DNA from: Geosiphon pyriformis
Lineage: Eukaryota > Glomeromycota > Glomeromycetes > Archaeosporales > Geosiphonaceae
Reading direction: 5' to 3'
Length of the DNA stretch: 64,000 nucleotides
Assembly: GCA_016748015.1 (NCBI GenBank)
Contig: JAAOMT010000494.1
Location: forward strand, 922,190 to 986,189
Below the pieces are notes generated by a model. The model saw only the letters and a list, made by a program, of their open reading frames with translations. It did not search any database and was not told the DNA's origin. Position numbers and translations under genes: made by a program. Shown in pieces: positions 33,809 to 45,399 of the stretch (position 1 is its first letter; the number at the start of each line of letters is the position of its first letter).

Positions 33809-35888
33809 CCAGTTTCCAAATTCCAAGACTGTGATCTTAATTGTTGTGTGGAGGAGTTGGGGATTGGTTGGTAAACAACCATTGCTGATTTCCAATTTTA
33901 AATAACTCTTGATCTAGAATTTCTTAATGTTATCTGAGCTGGGTTTGATGGCAGTATTTGAACTGCAGATTTTTGATAAATTATTTGTAACTGTAGTGGT
34001 TAATATATTACTTGTGGCTGCAATTGATAAACTGGGGGTTGATATATGGGTGGTTGATAAATAGGCTGCTGCATCATTGACAGATAAATGGGTTGATCTT
34101 GATCTTGATTTGCATAATAATTTGGCATTTGAAGTTTGCAATCGGAGTTTCTATATTGATTTTCCGATTATATGTTACTATAAGAATGGCAGTTAGCTTG
34201 GATATGGCCTTGTTTACCACAGTTGTGGCAGACACATGTCTCTGGCTGCCATGGCTGATTAAATGATAATGATAAATGTGACTGATTTTGGAAACAATTC
34301 GCATTTCCTGAATTATTGCATTATTGTGATGGTTAATAAATTGTGTGATTGTTAGCTAAGTATCCCTTAATTTTCTGATTGATTGAATTACTGAATTGCT
34401 TTAGTTTAAAATCCAAGTCAAATGATCTATTCATTACTAGATTTACAACTTGGGCATGATTAGCTTCTAATTCAGCTAATTCAAAATTTCTGGTACATGT
34501 GACTGCATTTTGTAGGTTGACTGGATGTAGTGGCCATATGTGTTGCAGAATGCTACTGTGTAATCCATGAATAAACTGATTCAGGATCTGGGTTGCAGTG
34601 AAATAATCAGTATCAATGGCTTGTATTTGGTGCAAATTTTGATGAAAATGTCCTAAGTAAGTGGTGACTGCTTCAATATCTTCCTGTTTAATGATGATAA
34701 AAGTGTTGGCCAAGTGATTAATACTATTGCTATTACTAAAGTATCTTAAAAATTCCAATTAAAATGCATCAAATGTTTGGGGTTTCTGAACTAGGCTATG
34801 ATACTACAAGTTGGCGGCATCCTGAAAAAAATAGGGGATTGCTTGAAGGGCTCTGATGTCATTCCAGTTATTGGCAGTGATGGCTTTGGTAACATCATTG
34901 ATCCATGTTTGGACATCGTCCTCTTCACCAGAAAATTTTTCTAGCTTTGTGATAGGTGTGTATACTATTTGTGCAATTAGTAGTTGAAGTGGTTGAAGCA
35001 TTTGTTAAATAAATTGCTAAAGTGATTGCTGTTAAATTGGTTCAATAATTGGTTTAATTGGTGGCTGATTGATGATGATTACTGAAGATAAGTTTTGCTG
35101 ATTAATTGTTTTGGGGTTTGGATTGTTTTGAGTTTGCTGAGTTTGAATGTTTGGAGTTTCAACTTCCAGATTTTCTAAAATCAGTTTTTGGTAAGTAAAT
35201 TTCTGATCTTCACTTTCTTTTTCTTCCTCTTTTTCTGATTTCATTACTTTCTATGGATCAGTTGTTCCAAAGTTTGGTGGAAGTGGTGGTAATTGAAATC
35301 CTGATGGAGTTGGTGATTGCAATTTAAATCCTTTAAAATATTTGCCATATGGTCTTAATAACTCTGCTCTTCTTTGTTTACTTTGAAATAGGAATTGTCC
35401 AAAGGTTGATGTTACATTTAATGTGAATGTGTCTACTGAAAAGATATTAATGGCACTTCCTGGTGTATAATAGTATGATAGATTGGTTGGTAATTCAACT
35501 TTGGTTTTTTCTAAGTGGGTGGTTGTATCTTTTTGGGTGTTACTATTGGTGTTTGCAATTTTTCTTTGCTTTTGTCTGTGTAGGTAATGAGAAATTGTTG
35601 TTGGGTGTATCTTTCAATGGTTTGATTGATTTTTCTGATAATTGGTATGAAACTGTAGTTTTTTGGTAAGCTGGTATGTTGAAACAATTCTGTATAGAAA
35701 TTTTTTCTTGCGAATTCAATGTTAATTGTTCCTCCTAAGCAATCTATGATTTTATTGTTAACATAAAAGTTGAAGACTGATTCTGCTGGAAAATAGTTGT
35801 TGTTTAATCTTAACTGTTGGCTGTATTGTTGAAACAAGGATTTGGTAAATTCTAAATGGTTTGCTCTTATAATTTCTGATTTTGCCAC
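33809..35888 (-). pseudogene. gag: A1 gag
   Basis: On the minus strand gag starts at a conserved GTG GCA (35886-35888; no ATG in frame upstream). The first 125 codons are open (NHLEFTKSLFQQYSQQLRLN, NFYVNNKIIDCLGG). The Gln/Pro-rich part is at 35032-35244, the gag core at 34333-35001 (VYTPITKLEKFSGEEDD, AITANNWNDIRALQ, FLRYFSNSNS), the zinc knuckle CHNCGKQGHIQANC intact at about 34186-34233, and a Gln/Tyr-rich tail runs to 33809. A3 splits it from its protease. Confidence 0.86.
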
Positions 35889-35950
35889 TTTTAGATGATT
35901 GTTGTTAGTGCTGGTTCTCTATAAGATTATACCTCACAGGGAGCACCAAA

Positions 35951-36729
35951 TATTACAAGTAATTATTTGGTGTCTTTAAGCAAATAACAAACCTGTAACT
36001 TGGTGTTCAGAAGCTATTCACAATGATGATAATCTGAAATATTGTTATCTAAAGATTTTGGTTAAGTTCTTTGTATAATGAACAGAGATTCAATAGTTGT
36101 TTATCTGTAGCTTCCCAGAATCACAATTCTGTTAATTTTTTTCTTCAGCTTGATGGTCAGTACTCTTCTAGTAAGTAGTCCATAATTCTTTTATGTGTTC
36201 TATCTATTTGCAAGAGTCTTTTACCAGGCAATTTTTGACATTAATAACTCAGTGCTTTAATTCTTTAATTGATTAGTATACAACAAAAGAAATAACAAGA
36301 AAATAAAGAAAATAAAAGAAATAAAAGAAAGTAAAAAAATAAGCCAAGACGATAAAAGTTAGTATCCCGTCAATAGCTATGATTAAGAGCTATTGTTCCA
36401 GTATGGTTAAGTATTAATTACTATCAACATGAAATGTTGATATTGGAAAGTAGATTTGAGATAGTAAATAATTATTATTTGATATTTGTGATGTGAAAGG
36501 TTGCTTAAATCAAATCTAAACTAAAAGATCTCTTTTTTTACTTTTAATGCTACTGATATATATACATAATTAAGATTCCTCAATTCCTTAATTCTTCACC
36601 CCAAGAATTCTGGAATTCCTGGAATTCTGCAATTCCTTTGAGAAGAATCCTAGAATTCCATATTTACTATAACTACTTTTGATTGGCTAATTTATATGCT
36701 AATATACTTTCTATATTCTATGAGTAATA
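35951..36729 (-). repeat. 5' LTR of A1 (family A)
   Basis: 779 bp on the minus strand, ending in GTAATA (plus-strand TATTAC at 35951). It is about 70 bp shorter than the other family A LTRs. The leader box GGGAGCACCAAATATTAC and TAATTATTTGGTG just inside the LTR form an inverted repeat across the junction. Its outer end abuts the truncated A4 LTR at 36730. Confidence 0.9.
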
Positions 36730-36938
36730 CTGGCCACTACACTGAAGAAAAAAATTTGATAGAATTAATATTTCAGAAGACTACTAAAAACAAATATTGA
36801 ATCTCTATTTATTATACAAAAAAATCAACCAAAATTTTCAGACATCAAACCTTTAGATATTACCAACTATATTACTTATTAAGCACCAAATTATGAGTTT
36901 GTTATTTGTATCAATACTCTAAATAATCATCTGTAACA
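36730..36938 (+). repeat. Truncated 5' LTR of A4
   Basis: Last 209 bp of a family A LTR (compare 28270-28501), ending CTGTAACA. It is followed by the leader TTTGATGCTTCTTGTAAGA. The missing 5' part was separated by A1 and later lost. Confidence 0.87.
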
Positions 36939-37002
36939 TTTGATGCTTCTTGTAAGATACAATCTAGCAAAAAACTAACATCAGCAACAATCATTCAAAA
37001 CA

Positions 37003-38702
37003 GTGGCAGAATTAAAAAAACTAAAGACAAATCACTTGGAATTTGTGAAAGCTTTATTCTGACACCATTAAACTCACCTAAGATTAATAAGTAACCATTG
37101 GCTAACAGAATCAACTTTCAACTTCTATGTCAACAAAAAAATTAAATTTCATTTAGGAGACCAAGAAAATTCAGAAGCAGTACTCACCAATTTTTATAGT
37201 AAATTACTTTAGAGTATTATGCTTTTACAAAATTATTTGTTTGTTTCAATAATTATAAAAATTAATAGAAAAATTAAAAAACACATTAGACAGAAATTTT
37301 TTATTATTTTTGCAGATAATAACAAAGAAAAATTACAAACATCAACAAAAACACCAAGAAGCATACAACCACCTACTTGGAAGAAACCAAAAGTAGTTTC
37401 ATCTATTCACTTATTATATCATTATATACCAGAAAGTACCATTAACATAACATCAGCAGGTGTGTTTACATCAATTACAAAAACACTATCAACAAGAATT
37501 ATGTTCCAAAACTACTAAGAAAAAACCAACTTATTGAGAACTTACAATGATTACTTAGAAGGATTTAAATTGTGATCACCAATATTATTAGAATTTTGAT
37601 CACTGTCATTTTAACCCAATTTCAGAACCACTAGTTCTTGGGAAATAACTGACTTTGAAAAAGAGAAAAATGAAAATCAGAAATTTAATTATCAAAATCT
37701 GATCTTAAAAATCCCAGAAATTTAAACTCCAATTGTTTTAACTTAGCAAAACCTAAATAATTCAAACCCAACTCCTATTGTTTCCTAAAACTTACCTCTA
37801 GTAATTGTAATTGATCTACCACCAGTTGTTCTAATTGCCAAACAACAACAACAGTCACAACAACTATTTCAACTACTACCACTACAAAAATTATTACCAA
37901 TAACATATGCACCAATTACCAAATTAAAAAAATTCAACAGTAAGAAAGACAATGTCCAAGTTTGATTAAATGACATCACAAAAGCCATCACTGCTAATAA
38001 TTAGAATAATGCTAGAGCTCTTCAAGCCATTTCATATCTTTTTAAGAATACCACCAATTCATCATATCAAAGCTTAATTCAGAAGCCCCAAAATTTCAAT
38101 GATTTTAAAATGAATTTTTGAAATACTTTAGTAATAATAACAGCATTAATTGTCTTATAACTGTTTTCATTACTATCAAACAAAAAAAAACTAAAGCCAT
38201 TACTATGTACTTAGAATGTTTTTATAAAAATCTCCATTAAATACAAGCAATTGATGTGAATTATTTTATAGCACTACAGATTTTAAACCAGTTCATCTAT
38301 GGTCTATACAGTAGTATTTTACAATGTATACATCTATTATATCCATAAACTCTCTAAGATACAGTTACCTATATCCAAGATTTTGAATCAGCTGAGCTGA
38401 AAGCCAACTATATCCAAGCTGTTAATTTAATAATGAACAAATCATCTGAATTGGACTTTAAGTTGAAACAATTTAGTAATTCTATTAATCAAAAATTAGA
38501 GAGATACTTAATTAACAATTAAGTTATTTATTAACCTCCACAATGTTACAATAATTCAGAGAATTCAAATTATCTCCAAAATCAATCACATTTATTATTG
38601 TCAAATAATTAACAGTGGTAACAAGAGACACATAATTGCTACTATTGTGGTAAACAAAAATATTTGCAATTTGAATGTCATACTTAGTTAAATAATTAAT
38701 GA
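37003..38702 (+). pseudogene. gag: A4 gag
   Basis: It starts at GTG GCA (37003). N-terminal block STFNFYVNKKIKFHLG, an open piece 37219-37518, the gag core AYAPITKLKKFNSKKDN at about 37905-37960, YFSNNNSINCL at 38130, and the zinc knuckle CYYCGKQKYLQFEC at about 38639-38680 with His changed to Tyr (C-to-T). There are many stops at Gln positions. B1 is inserted 20 bp after the knuckle. Confidence 0.8.
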
Positions 38703-39577
38703 TGTTATGGTTTAAGAATTTAGCAAAAGAATCATAAAAATAATATAAACTATTCAATTATAATATAGCACAGTAATAATCTTAGAAAGGTAATGATTAA
38801 CATAGTAGCAAATACCATCTCGTAATAGTGACAAGCACCAGTTCACAATAGCAGCCAATATCAACTGGTGATAGCAGCAAACACCAGGTTGAAATATTAA
38901 AAAGAAAGTATTACAATGTGTTTTTTCATAGAACTACAAACATGTATATATACAGTAGTTTTAATATTGAGAAAAGAGAATCAAGTAATAAAAATCATAA
39001 TTTATCAAGCAATAAATCCAATTTTATCCAACAAACTCCACTTTAAATCATACTTTCAAATTAAATATCCCAAGAAACTTTTAAATCAAAAAGAAATGAA
39101 AAAAAAATATTTAAAACTGAATTATCACAACCCAAAGTATTAAGAAACTTACTTGTATTATTTATTGAATGAAACTATCATTCATCAACTGAATCCCTTG
39201 GAAGAATAATTTTTGATCAAGATTATTTATGTTGTTACTAATTGATAAAAGCTTTATTGTAAGAATTAGGAAAAGCACTAAAGACCATTAACATTCTGTG
39301 TTTCTAGATTAGAGAAACACATCAGGCAATTGCAAAAATAGCCTCAGAAAAGACCCCAGACAGTAGGTAGATTTCAGTTTAGTCTCTGAGAAGGAGTACA
39401 TAAACACACACAACAATCAGGAATTAAAGAATAACTTACATTGGGACATTAAAAAGAAAGCCTTCAGTATAACAGTAATATTATTACACAAATAGAATTG
39501 AGGAACTCACAAATAACTGATTGCAATTAAAATGGGATATTGGCAATTAAATATAACAAAAAGACCATCCCGTAACA
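38703..39577 (+). repeat. 5' LTR of B1 (family B)
   Basis: 875 bp, TGTTAT to GTAACA. It carries about three degenerate 24-bp units containing CACCA and ATAGCAGC at 38806-38886, a candidate enhancer array. By eye it differs from 47546-48419 at roughly 47 sites, about 45 of them transitions, plus one homopolymer length change. Confidence 0.95.
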
Positions 39578-39596
39578 TTTGGTGCTTCCTATGAGA
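39578..39596 (+). other. Probable primer-binding site of B1
   Basis: TTTGGTGCTTCCTATGAGA directly follows the LTR. TGG sits two bases after the LTR end, as in families A and C. The tRNA is not identified. Confidence 0.55.
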
Positions 39597-39659
39597 AAAG
39601 AAAATCAAAAAGGAAATAATAATTAGCAATAATTCATTGCTAAAAAAGAAGAGACAAAA

Positions 39660-41340
39660 GTGGCAACAAAAACCCCTAACCTTACTGTTTTTGAATTCTG
39701 CTGTGCTATTTACACACAAAATCAAAGTGATCTTGGATTACCAAAAGAGTGTTGTCTAGCAGAATTTGCCCTCACTTATTATATCAATGCCAGAATAAAT
39801 TATCATATAGGAAAGAAAAAAGAACCACATGATACAAAACTTGGATTGTATAGAGAATTATCACAATACACTACAAAAGAAGTAGCAGTAATAGCCGCAA
39901 CTATTGTCAAAATCTATCAAGAAATTGAGCAATACGCCAATGAAAATTTTTCAATATCCACAGAAAACACTAGGGAACGCACCAACAAAACCAAAGAAAA
40001 TTTAGAAACTAATCAGGAAAGTAACCAGCAAAAACTAGGAACACCTGCTCAAACACCAAAGAAAACTGTCACTCAATCAATAAAGAAACAATGTATTTAT
40101 TCATCAGAAGATAAATTATACCATTTTTCACCAAAAAATAAGATACAAATTTCATTAGGAGCTGCATCATTATCAACATCAACTCTACAAACGCCAAAAA
40201 CTCCCAGTTATACTGATAAAATTAAACAATGTAACTGGGGAGACATACCAATTACAGAAAGATATTTATCACTATTCCAAATTTCTCTTTTTCAGCCAAA
40301 ATTCAGAACGGAATTTGAAAACTGTGAAGAGGAATCTAAATTGGAATCCGAAAAAGAGACCAGCAAAAAAACAATTACAAGACCAGTTACTAGAACAAGC
40401 AGCCAGTCCAAAAACCAAGAAACTTGTAATCAAGAGGAAGAACTGGATATAAGGAAAGCCACCTTTAGGAACGCTCAAGGAAATATCATCTCATCTTCTC
40501 TTAGACCAATAAGCTCACCAGTAGAAAACAGCAACAAAATGGCCACACCATACATTACAAGACTAACAGATTTCTCAGAAGAGAAAAAAGAAATGAACGT
40601 GCACACATGGCTCAGAAAAGCACAAAAAGCCATCCAGGCAAATAACTGGAATGACCAAAGAGCAATTCAAACATTACCTTTCTTCCTAAAAGGCACAGCT
40701 GACTTGTGGTATCAAAGCCTGGAAACAAAACCCACGAGCTTTGCTGAATTTAAAAATGCACTCCTGGAGTATTTTAGCGATCCAAACACCATAATTCAAC
40801 TACAGAATGAATTCAATACTATCAAGCAAAATACCAGTAAAACTGTCACCTAATATCTTGCTTGATTCAATCGAATTTGCTGTCAGATTGAAGTAATTGA
40901 ACAAGGATACTATACTGATCCTCAGGTTTTAAATCAGTTTATTAGAGGATTAAAAAGCAGCATTTTAGAAAGAGTATGCTCTGCCCACCCTAATTCCTTA
41001 CCAGAAGCCATTACGCTCACCAGAGCCCTTGAATCAGCTAAGAAAGAAGCTAACCATAGTCAAATGGTTAACATGGTAATGGAGGAAAATAAGACAGAAA
41101 CATTAGAGAAAAGAGTAATGCAATTAGGGGAGGAACTCTCTAAGAAAATAGAAAGTTATCTTATCCTAGATCCAAGAAGAAATACATATCAACCACCTTA
41201 AAGACGCAGCCAGGAGGCCAACAACAGTCGAAATAATTGCTTATCACGCCAGGAATTCAGAACAGAAACATGTGTCTGCCATTTTTGCAAACGTGTAGAA
41301 CATTTGATTAGTTAATGTCAAACACGAATAATATAGAAAG
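39660..41340 (+). pseudogene. gag: B1 gag
   Basis: Open for 397 codons from GTG (39660) to a TAA at 40851, then readable in the same frame past four more stops to about 41340. N-terminal block FALTYYINARINYHIGKK (39768 on). Charged Lys/Glu/Thr-rich middle. Gag core ITRLTDFSEEKKE, WLRKAQKAIQANNWND, FAEFKNALLEYFSDPN (40552-40790), QVLNQFIRGLKSSILERV. Zinc knuckle CHFCKRVEHLIS, stop, C at 41277-41320. The position-40851 stop is CAA/CAG-derived by comparison with A2. There is no in-frame ATG upstream. Confidence 0.9.
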
Positions 41341-42110
41341 CACATAAAAATAATTACTACATGCCACCCCAAATACCCAAAAACCAGTACATGCCAATAC
41401 CACACCAATATTTCACCACATATTAAAATCAAGGAGCTTATTAGCAACAGCCCATGATAGCCAACCCGAATTGGCGTCCCGAGGCCCGAAATCAGCCCAT
41501 GTAGAACCAGAACACATTGGTCCAGAGGAATCCAAACTGTGCTGGAATCAATCAGCAAACCAATCCAAACTATCAAAATTATCAACAAACTTATCTTAAT
41601 ATACCAGAAAATCTAATCATTGAAAACAATGACAGTAAAAACATAAACAGAACCAAAAATTCCTCCAACAAATTGAGCCAGACAATACCACTAGCAGTTG
41701 CCACCGAAGATAGCAGCCTCACAGCTATTTTTCCTTTTGAATTAAAGGAAAACGAGACTATGTTCAGTGGAGCAGCATTGGACGAAAAACACCCAGTCAC
41801 TGCTATGTATATGGAAGCCACTGTAAACAATACCCCAATTAAACTTATCTTAGACAGCGGATTCACTGGAAGCATCATAACGCTTCAACTAGTAAACCAA
41901 CTGGGTTTCAAAGTTGATCATGCTGTAATGTTCCAAATTATAACAGCCAATAGAAATACAAAGCTGCCTCATAGCAAAATTGACTCATTCCTTTTTGAAA
42001 TTAACAGCATAGTAATATCTACAAAAGTATTAATAATAGATGCTACACAATATCAAGCATTAGTAGGGAATGACTGGCTAACAAAAGCCAATACCACCCT
42101 AGACTGAACC
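41341..42110 (+). pseudogene. pol: B1 aspartic protease
   Basis: Same frame as gag. 41517-42107 is open: a Gln/Asn-rich spacer, then SSLTAIFPFELKE, MFSGAAL, TAMYMEATVNNTPIKL, and the active site LILDSGFTGSIIT with Asp-Ser-Gly intact (41848-41886), QIITANRNTKLP, ALVGNDWL. It ends at a TGA that replaces Trp after LD. Fold and motif fit a retropepsin that would process Gag-Pol. Confidence 0.88.
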
Positions 42111-42780
42111 ACCCAAGAGCTTCTGATCAATTATAATGGCCACTAGGCCAAAATTCCAGCCACCTGTGGCTACTTCCAAAAACCCAGCGCCAACCAAAGA
42201 TCTACCTTCAAATTTAAGAAAAATCTAGCACTACCAGCCATCGAAACTTATCAGCTCTCTTGAGCTAATGACCAAAAAACAGGACTACCAGCTGTACCAA
42301 CATGGACCAGTAAAGAAAGATCCAAATGGAACCAGGTAAGTTCACAAAAAAACCACCAGTAACACAGACCAAAGCTAGAATGCTCGGTTTGCAAGAAGAA
42401 ATTCTCATCTATGACTGTATGCAGCACACCAGATGAAGACCCAAGAAACCCTATCCACTACTATTATAACTGTTGTAACAAAGAAAAATATGGTTATCCA
42501 GAAAGACATAGAAAATGGGACAAGAAACCATGTCTCACTTGTGAAAAACCGTTACCAAGAGAGTGCAACTGGAACGACATACCAAACAGAGGAGAAACAT
42601 GTGACATAACTTGCCAATACACAATCCTCATCTGTGACTGGGTAAGAGGAGGAACGCCGTTTGAAGCAGTATTCAACAGAGTGTTAAAAAGACTACAGCA
42701 CTATCTATATGACAAGAATGAGTTGTATAACACCACACAAGCCAAAGTAAGAGGAGAAATCGCTGAAGAAATATGACATT
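42111..42780 (+). pseudogene. B1 linker and cysteine-rich module 1
   Basis: Same frame. After a basic Lys/Asn/Thr linker, module 1 begins at 42381: CSVCKKKFSSMTVC, HYYYNCCNKEKYGYPERH, KWDKKPCLTCEKPLP, ETCDITCQYTILICDWV. Two CX2C pairs are intact with extra cysteines between. 42411-42776 is open. It would be a zinc-binding module of Pol. I know no family name for it. It ends at TGA (Trp) after GEIAEEI. Confidence 0.72.
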
Positions 42781-43114
42781 GAAAAGAGTCAGCCGAAGTA
42801 GCCAATGAAATCGCCAGCTACAATATGTTTGACCCAGTGGACAAATTCCAGAACTACTACCAACAACTATGTCCCACTTGACAAGAGCAAGAACAATACC
42901 TTGCCCAAATCAACACTTACCTCTGTGAAAACTGTCTTATCCTGTGCCAATATCAGTGCTGTGAAGAGTGTCAAGACAAAAGGGACTTAGAAAGAAAAAT
43001 GGAAATTGAGAATCAGCAGTCTCAAAATCAATCAATAAATCAACAAGACTCACCTAACAGTTCTGAGTCAGAAAAATTTGTAGCCTATACTAACCTAGAA
43101 CAGGTGACCGATAT
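42781..43114 (+). pseudogene. B1 cysteine-rich module 2 and spacer
   Basis: Same frame as module 1: NYYQQLCPT, stop, QEQEQYLAQINTY, then LCENCLILCQYQCCEECQD at 42921-42974, a cluster of CX2C and CC...CX2C cysteines equivalent to CX2CX3CX4CX2C in C1. A Gln/Ser/Asn-rich spacer follows, to NLEQVTDI and a stop before dUTPase. The open frame at 42805-42990 is an out-of-frame shadow. Confidence 0.68.
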
Positions 43115-43560
43115 CTAATACTTTGACAACGGGCACTTAGAAATAATACTTAAAAGAGCCTATCCAATCAATGCTGGATTTGATCTACATTATCTGGAAG
43201 ACCAATCCACAACATTACTACTTAGGAGTATTACCAAAATCGACCTAAAAATAGTGGTTAAAATTCTGCCAGGAATAATGGTTCAAATAGTGTCACAATC
43301 AAGCCTCACAAAAAAAAGAATAAGCATTTAAGGAGGAGTAATTGACTCTGGATACACTGAAAATTTGATGGTTTTGTTACAGAACAATTCAGAAAAGCCT
43401 TATACTATTGAATTTAAGAAAAAAATTGCACAAGCAATTTTCCTACCATTAATAAAAATTGGGAAATTTGTGCCAGTGGAAAATTGTAAGGAATTGTCAT
43501 AAACAACAAGAGGAACTTTTGGTTTCGGATCAACAGAAAAAGGAATTGAAGCAAATTTCA
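43115..43560 (+). pseudogene. B1 dUTPase-like domain
   Basis: All five dUTPase motifs are in one frame: 1 YPINAGFDLHYLED (43161-43203), 2 SQSSLTKKRI, 3 GGVIDSGYTENL with catalytic Asp and Tyr kept (43333-43368), 4 KKKIAQAIFLPLIK, 5 TTRGTFGFGSTEKG (43505-43545), the glycine-rich C-terminal arm that closes over dUTP. It is broken only by TAA in SI, stop, GG and TAA before TTRG. The length, about 140 residues, is that of a complete subunit. Confidence 0.85.
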
Positions 43561-43945
43561 CTGAAACAATAGAGGAAAAAGGTGAAGTAATTAAAACTGA
43601 GTGGTCCATCATGCTCCTACCATATGGAAAATCAGAAATAAGAATAAAAAGAACAATTAAAGAAAAAGACCTAATATTTGAGCCCTACCCAGAAACTTAC
43701 CAACAGTTTCTCATAGGACTTACTAATCTTTTATTTCAGCTGATAAAGCTCAATAGATAAAAATTTCTATTGCAAACACCACAGAAGAATCTGTCTATAT
43801 TTCAGAAGATACTATTATTGAATACTTCAGAATGGAGCTAGAAAATGCATCAATACCACAAAAAATTCTAAATTTCCCAGAAATCGCTCTCTACTATAAA
43901 CTCACTTCAATAAATTGACAACAACTGTTGGAATGCTATTAATTT
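43561..43945 (+). pseudogene. pol: B1 linker between dUTPase and RT, with a frameshift
   Basis: It reads IEANFTETIEEKGEVIK and WSIMLLPYGKSEIRIKRTIK, then changes frame at about 43727 (LTNLLF to FISADKAQ) and continues IKISIANTTEESVYISEDTII to RT. Aligned with A2, the sequence on both sides of the switch is homologous linker, so this is a real indel. Confidence 0.68.
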
Positions 43946-45370
43946 ATGACAGAAGAATTAACCAAATTAAACATTGGAACAATGGATCCTGACCAACAGC
44001 GACAATTAAAAGCATTAATTTTAAAATACTCTAATATATTTTCACAAAATGGCAAATTTGAAAGAACCAACTTGGTTCAACACCAAATCTCCACTGGAGA
44101 TGCCAGATCTAAAAAACAATGCACTTACTGTGTCCCACTAATGGAGCATAATTTAATCAGAGAAGAAGTCCAAAGCATGTTGGAAAAAGGAATAATACAA
44201 TTATTAATGAGCCCATGGTTCTCACCAGTTGTTTTAGTAAGAAAAAAGAACGGAAAAATTAGATTTTGTGTCAACTATCACAAACTAAACAGCAAAACAA
44301 CCAAAGACTTATACCCAATACTGTTAATTAACAAAATCTTTGATGTTTTTGGAGAAGCAAAATGGTTTTCTACACTGGACTTGACCAGTGAGTACTGGCA
44401 AGTAAAAATGGACCCAAAGGACAGGCATAAAACAGCATTCACAACACAAAATGGCAATTATGAGTTCAATATAATATCATTTGGATTAATAAATGCTCCC
44501 GTAACATTCTAAAGACTAATGGATGTAATTTACTCCAGAATCCTGTAGCAATCCGTTGTTGTCTACTTGGATAATACAAATGTTTTCTCGTCAAAATTCA
44601 CAGATCATTTCCAATATTTACAACAAGTTTTTAAGAGATTGAGACACACTGGACTTAAACAAAATCTAAAAAAATGTTTCTTTGGGAAAAATAAGCTAGC
44701 ATTTTTAGGACACATAGTTAAAAAAGATAGAATAAAACCAGATCTATCAAAAATAGACAAAGTGAAAAATTTTCCAGTACCTTAAAATGTTTCAGAAGTT
44801 AAAAGCTTTTTAGGACTCGCATCTTACTACTGCCGCTTTGTAGAAAACTTTTCAAACATCGCCAAATTCCTTAATTATCTACTATTCAAAAATGTGAAGT
44901 TTGAATGGACTAAAGCACAACAAAAAGCTTTCAAGTACTTTAGACAAAAGCTTATTGAATTACCAATAATAATCTATCCGAATTTCAACAAGAAATTCAT
45001 TTTGGCCACAGATGCCTCTAGAACTGGACTTGGAGCCATTCTGTCACAAAAAGATAATAATGGAAGAGAACATATAATCACTTATGCCAGCAGAAGTCTC
45101 AGTACGGCAGAGCAAAACTATGCAGCACACGAACTTGAATGCTTAGCAATAGTCTGAAGTTGTGTTCACTTTGACACATATTTACAGTACCAACTCTTTG
45201 AGATTACCACAGATCATAGAGGTCTGGTCTGGTTAAATAACAAGAAAGTGCTAAAAAGAAAATATGCCAGATGGTCACAAATGTTAGCACTATATGATTA
45301 TATTATCAAATACAAAGAAGATACCAAAAATGCTAATGCTAACTGTTTGTCAAGAATGAGACACACATAA
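43946..45370 (+). pseudogene. pol: B1 reverse transcriptase and RNase H
   Basis: RT is open at 43946-44512 (188 codons): QHQISTGDARSKKQ, VVLVRKKNGKIRFCVNYHKL, STLDLTSEYWQVKMD, ISFGLINAPVTF. After one stop (Gln), motif C YLDNTNVF at about 44561-44584 has the second Asp changed to Asn. Thumb KLAFLGHIVKK. RNase H: ATDASRTGLGAILSQ, YASRSLSTAEQNYAAHELE, TTDHRGLVWLNN; its Asp-Glu-Asp triad is intact. It ends LSRMRHT, stop at 45370. RT is dead by the motif C change. Confidence 0.9.
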
Positions 45371-45399
45371 AAATCACCAACCCGCCCACCACAACAACA

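Larger units (their letters stand above)
2773..36729 (-). mobile_element. Ty3/gypsy-like element A1 (family A), split into three pieces
   Basis: Minus-strand LTR retrotransposon. Its 5' LTR is at 35951-36729, gag at 33809-35888, protease and first Cys-rich module at 26332-27652, and second Cys-rich module, dUTPase, RT and part of RNase H at 2773-5223. A2 and A3 are inserted in it and account for the gaps. Its 3' part (rest of RNase H, integrase, 3' LTR) is missing and replaced by C2. It is itself inserted in the 5' LTR of A4, whose remainder starts at 36730. Confidence 0.85.

Noticed and set aside
42805-42990. 61-codon ORF in B1.
   Set aside because: It is out of frame with the module 2 cysteine cluster, which is read in the frame shared with gag, protease and dUTPase.
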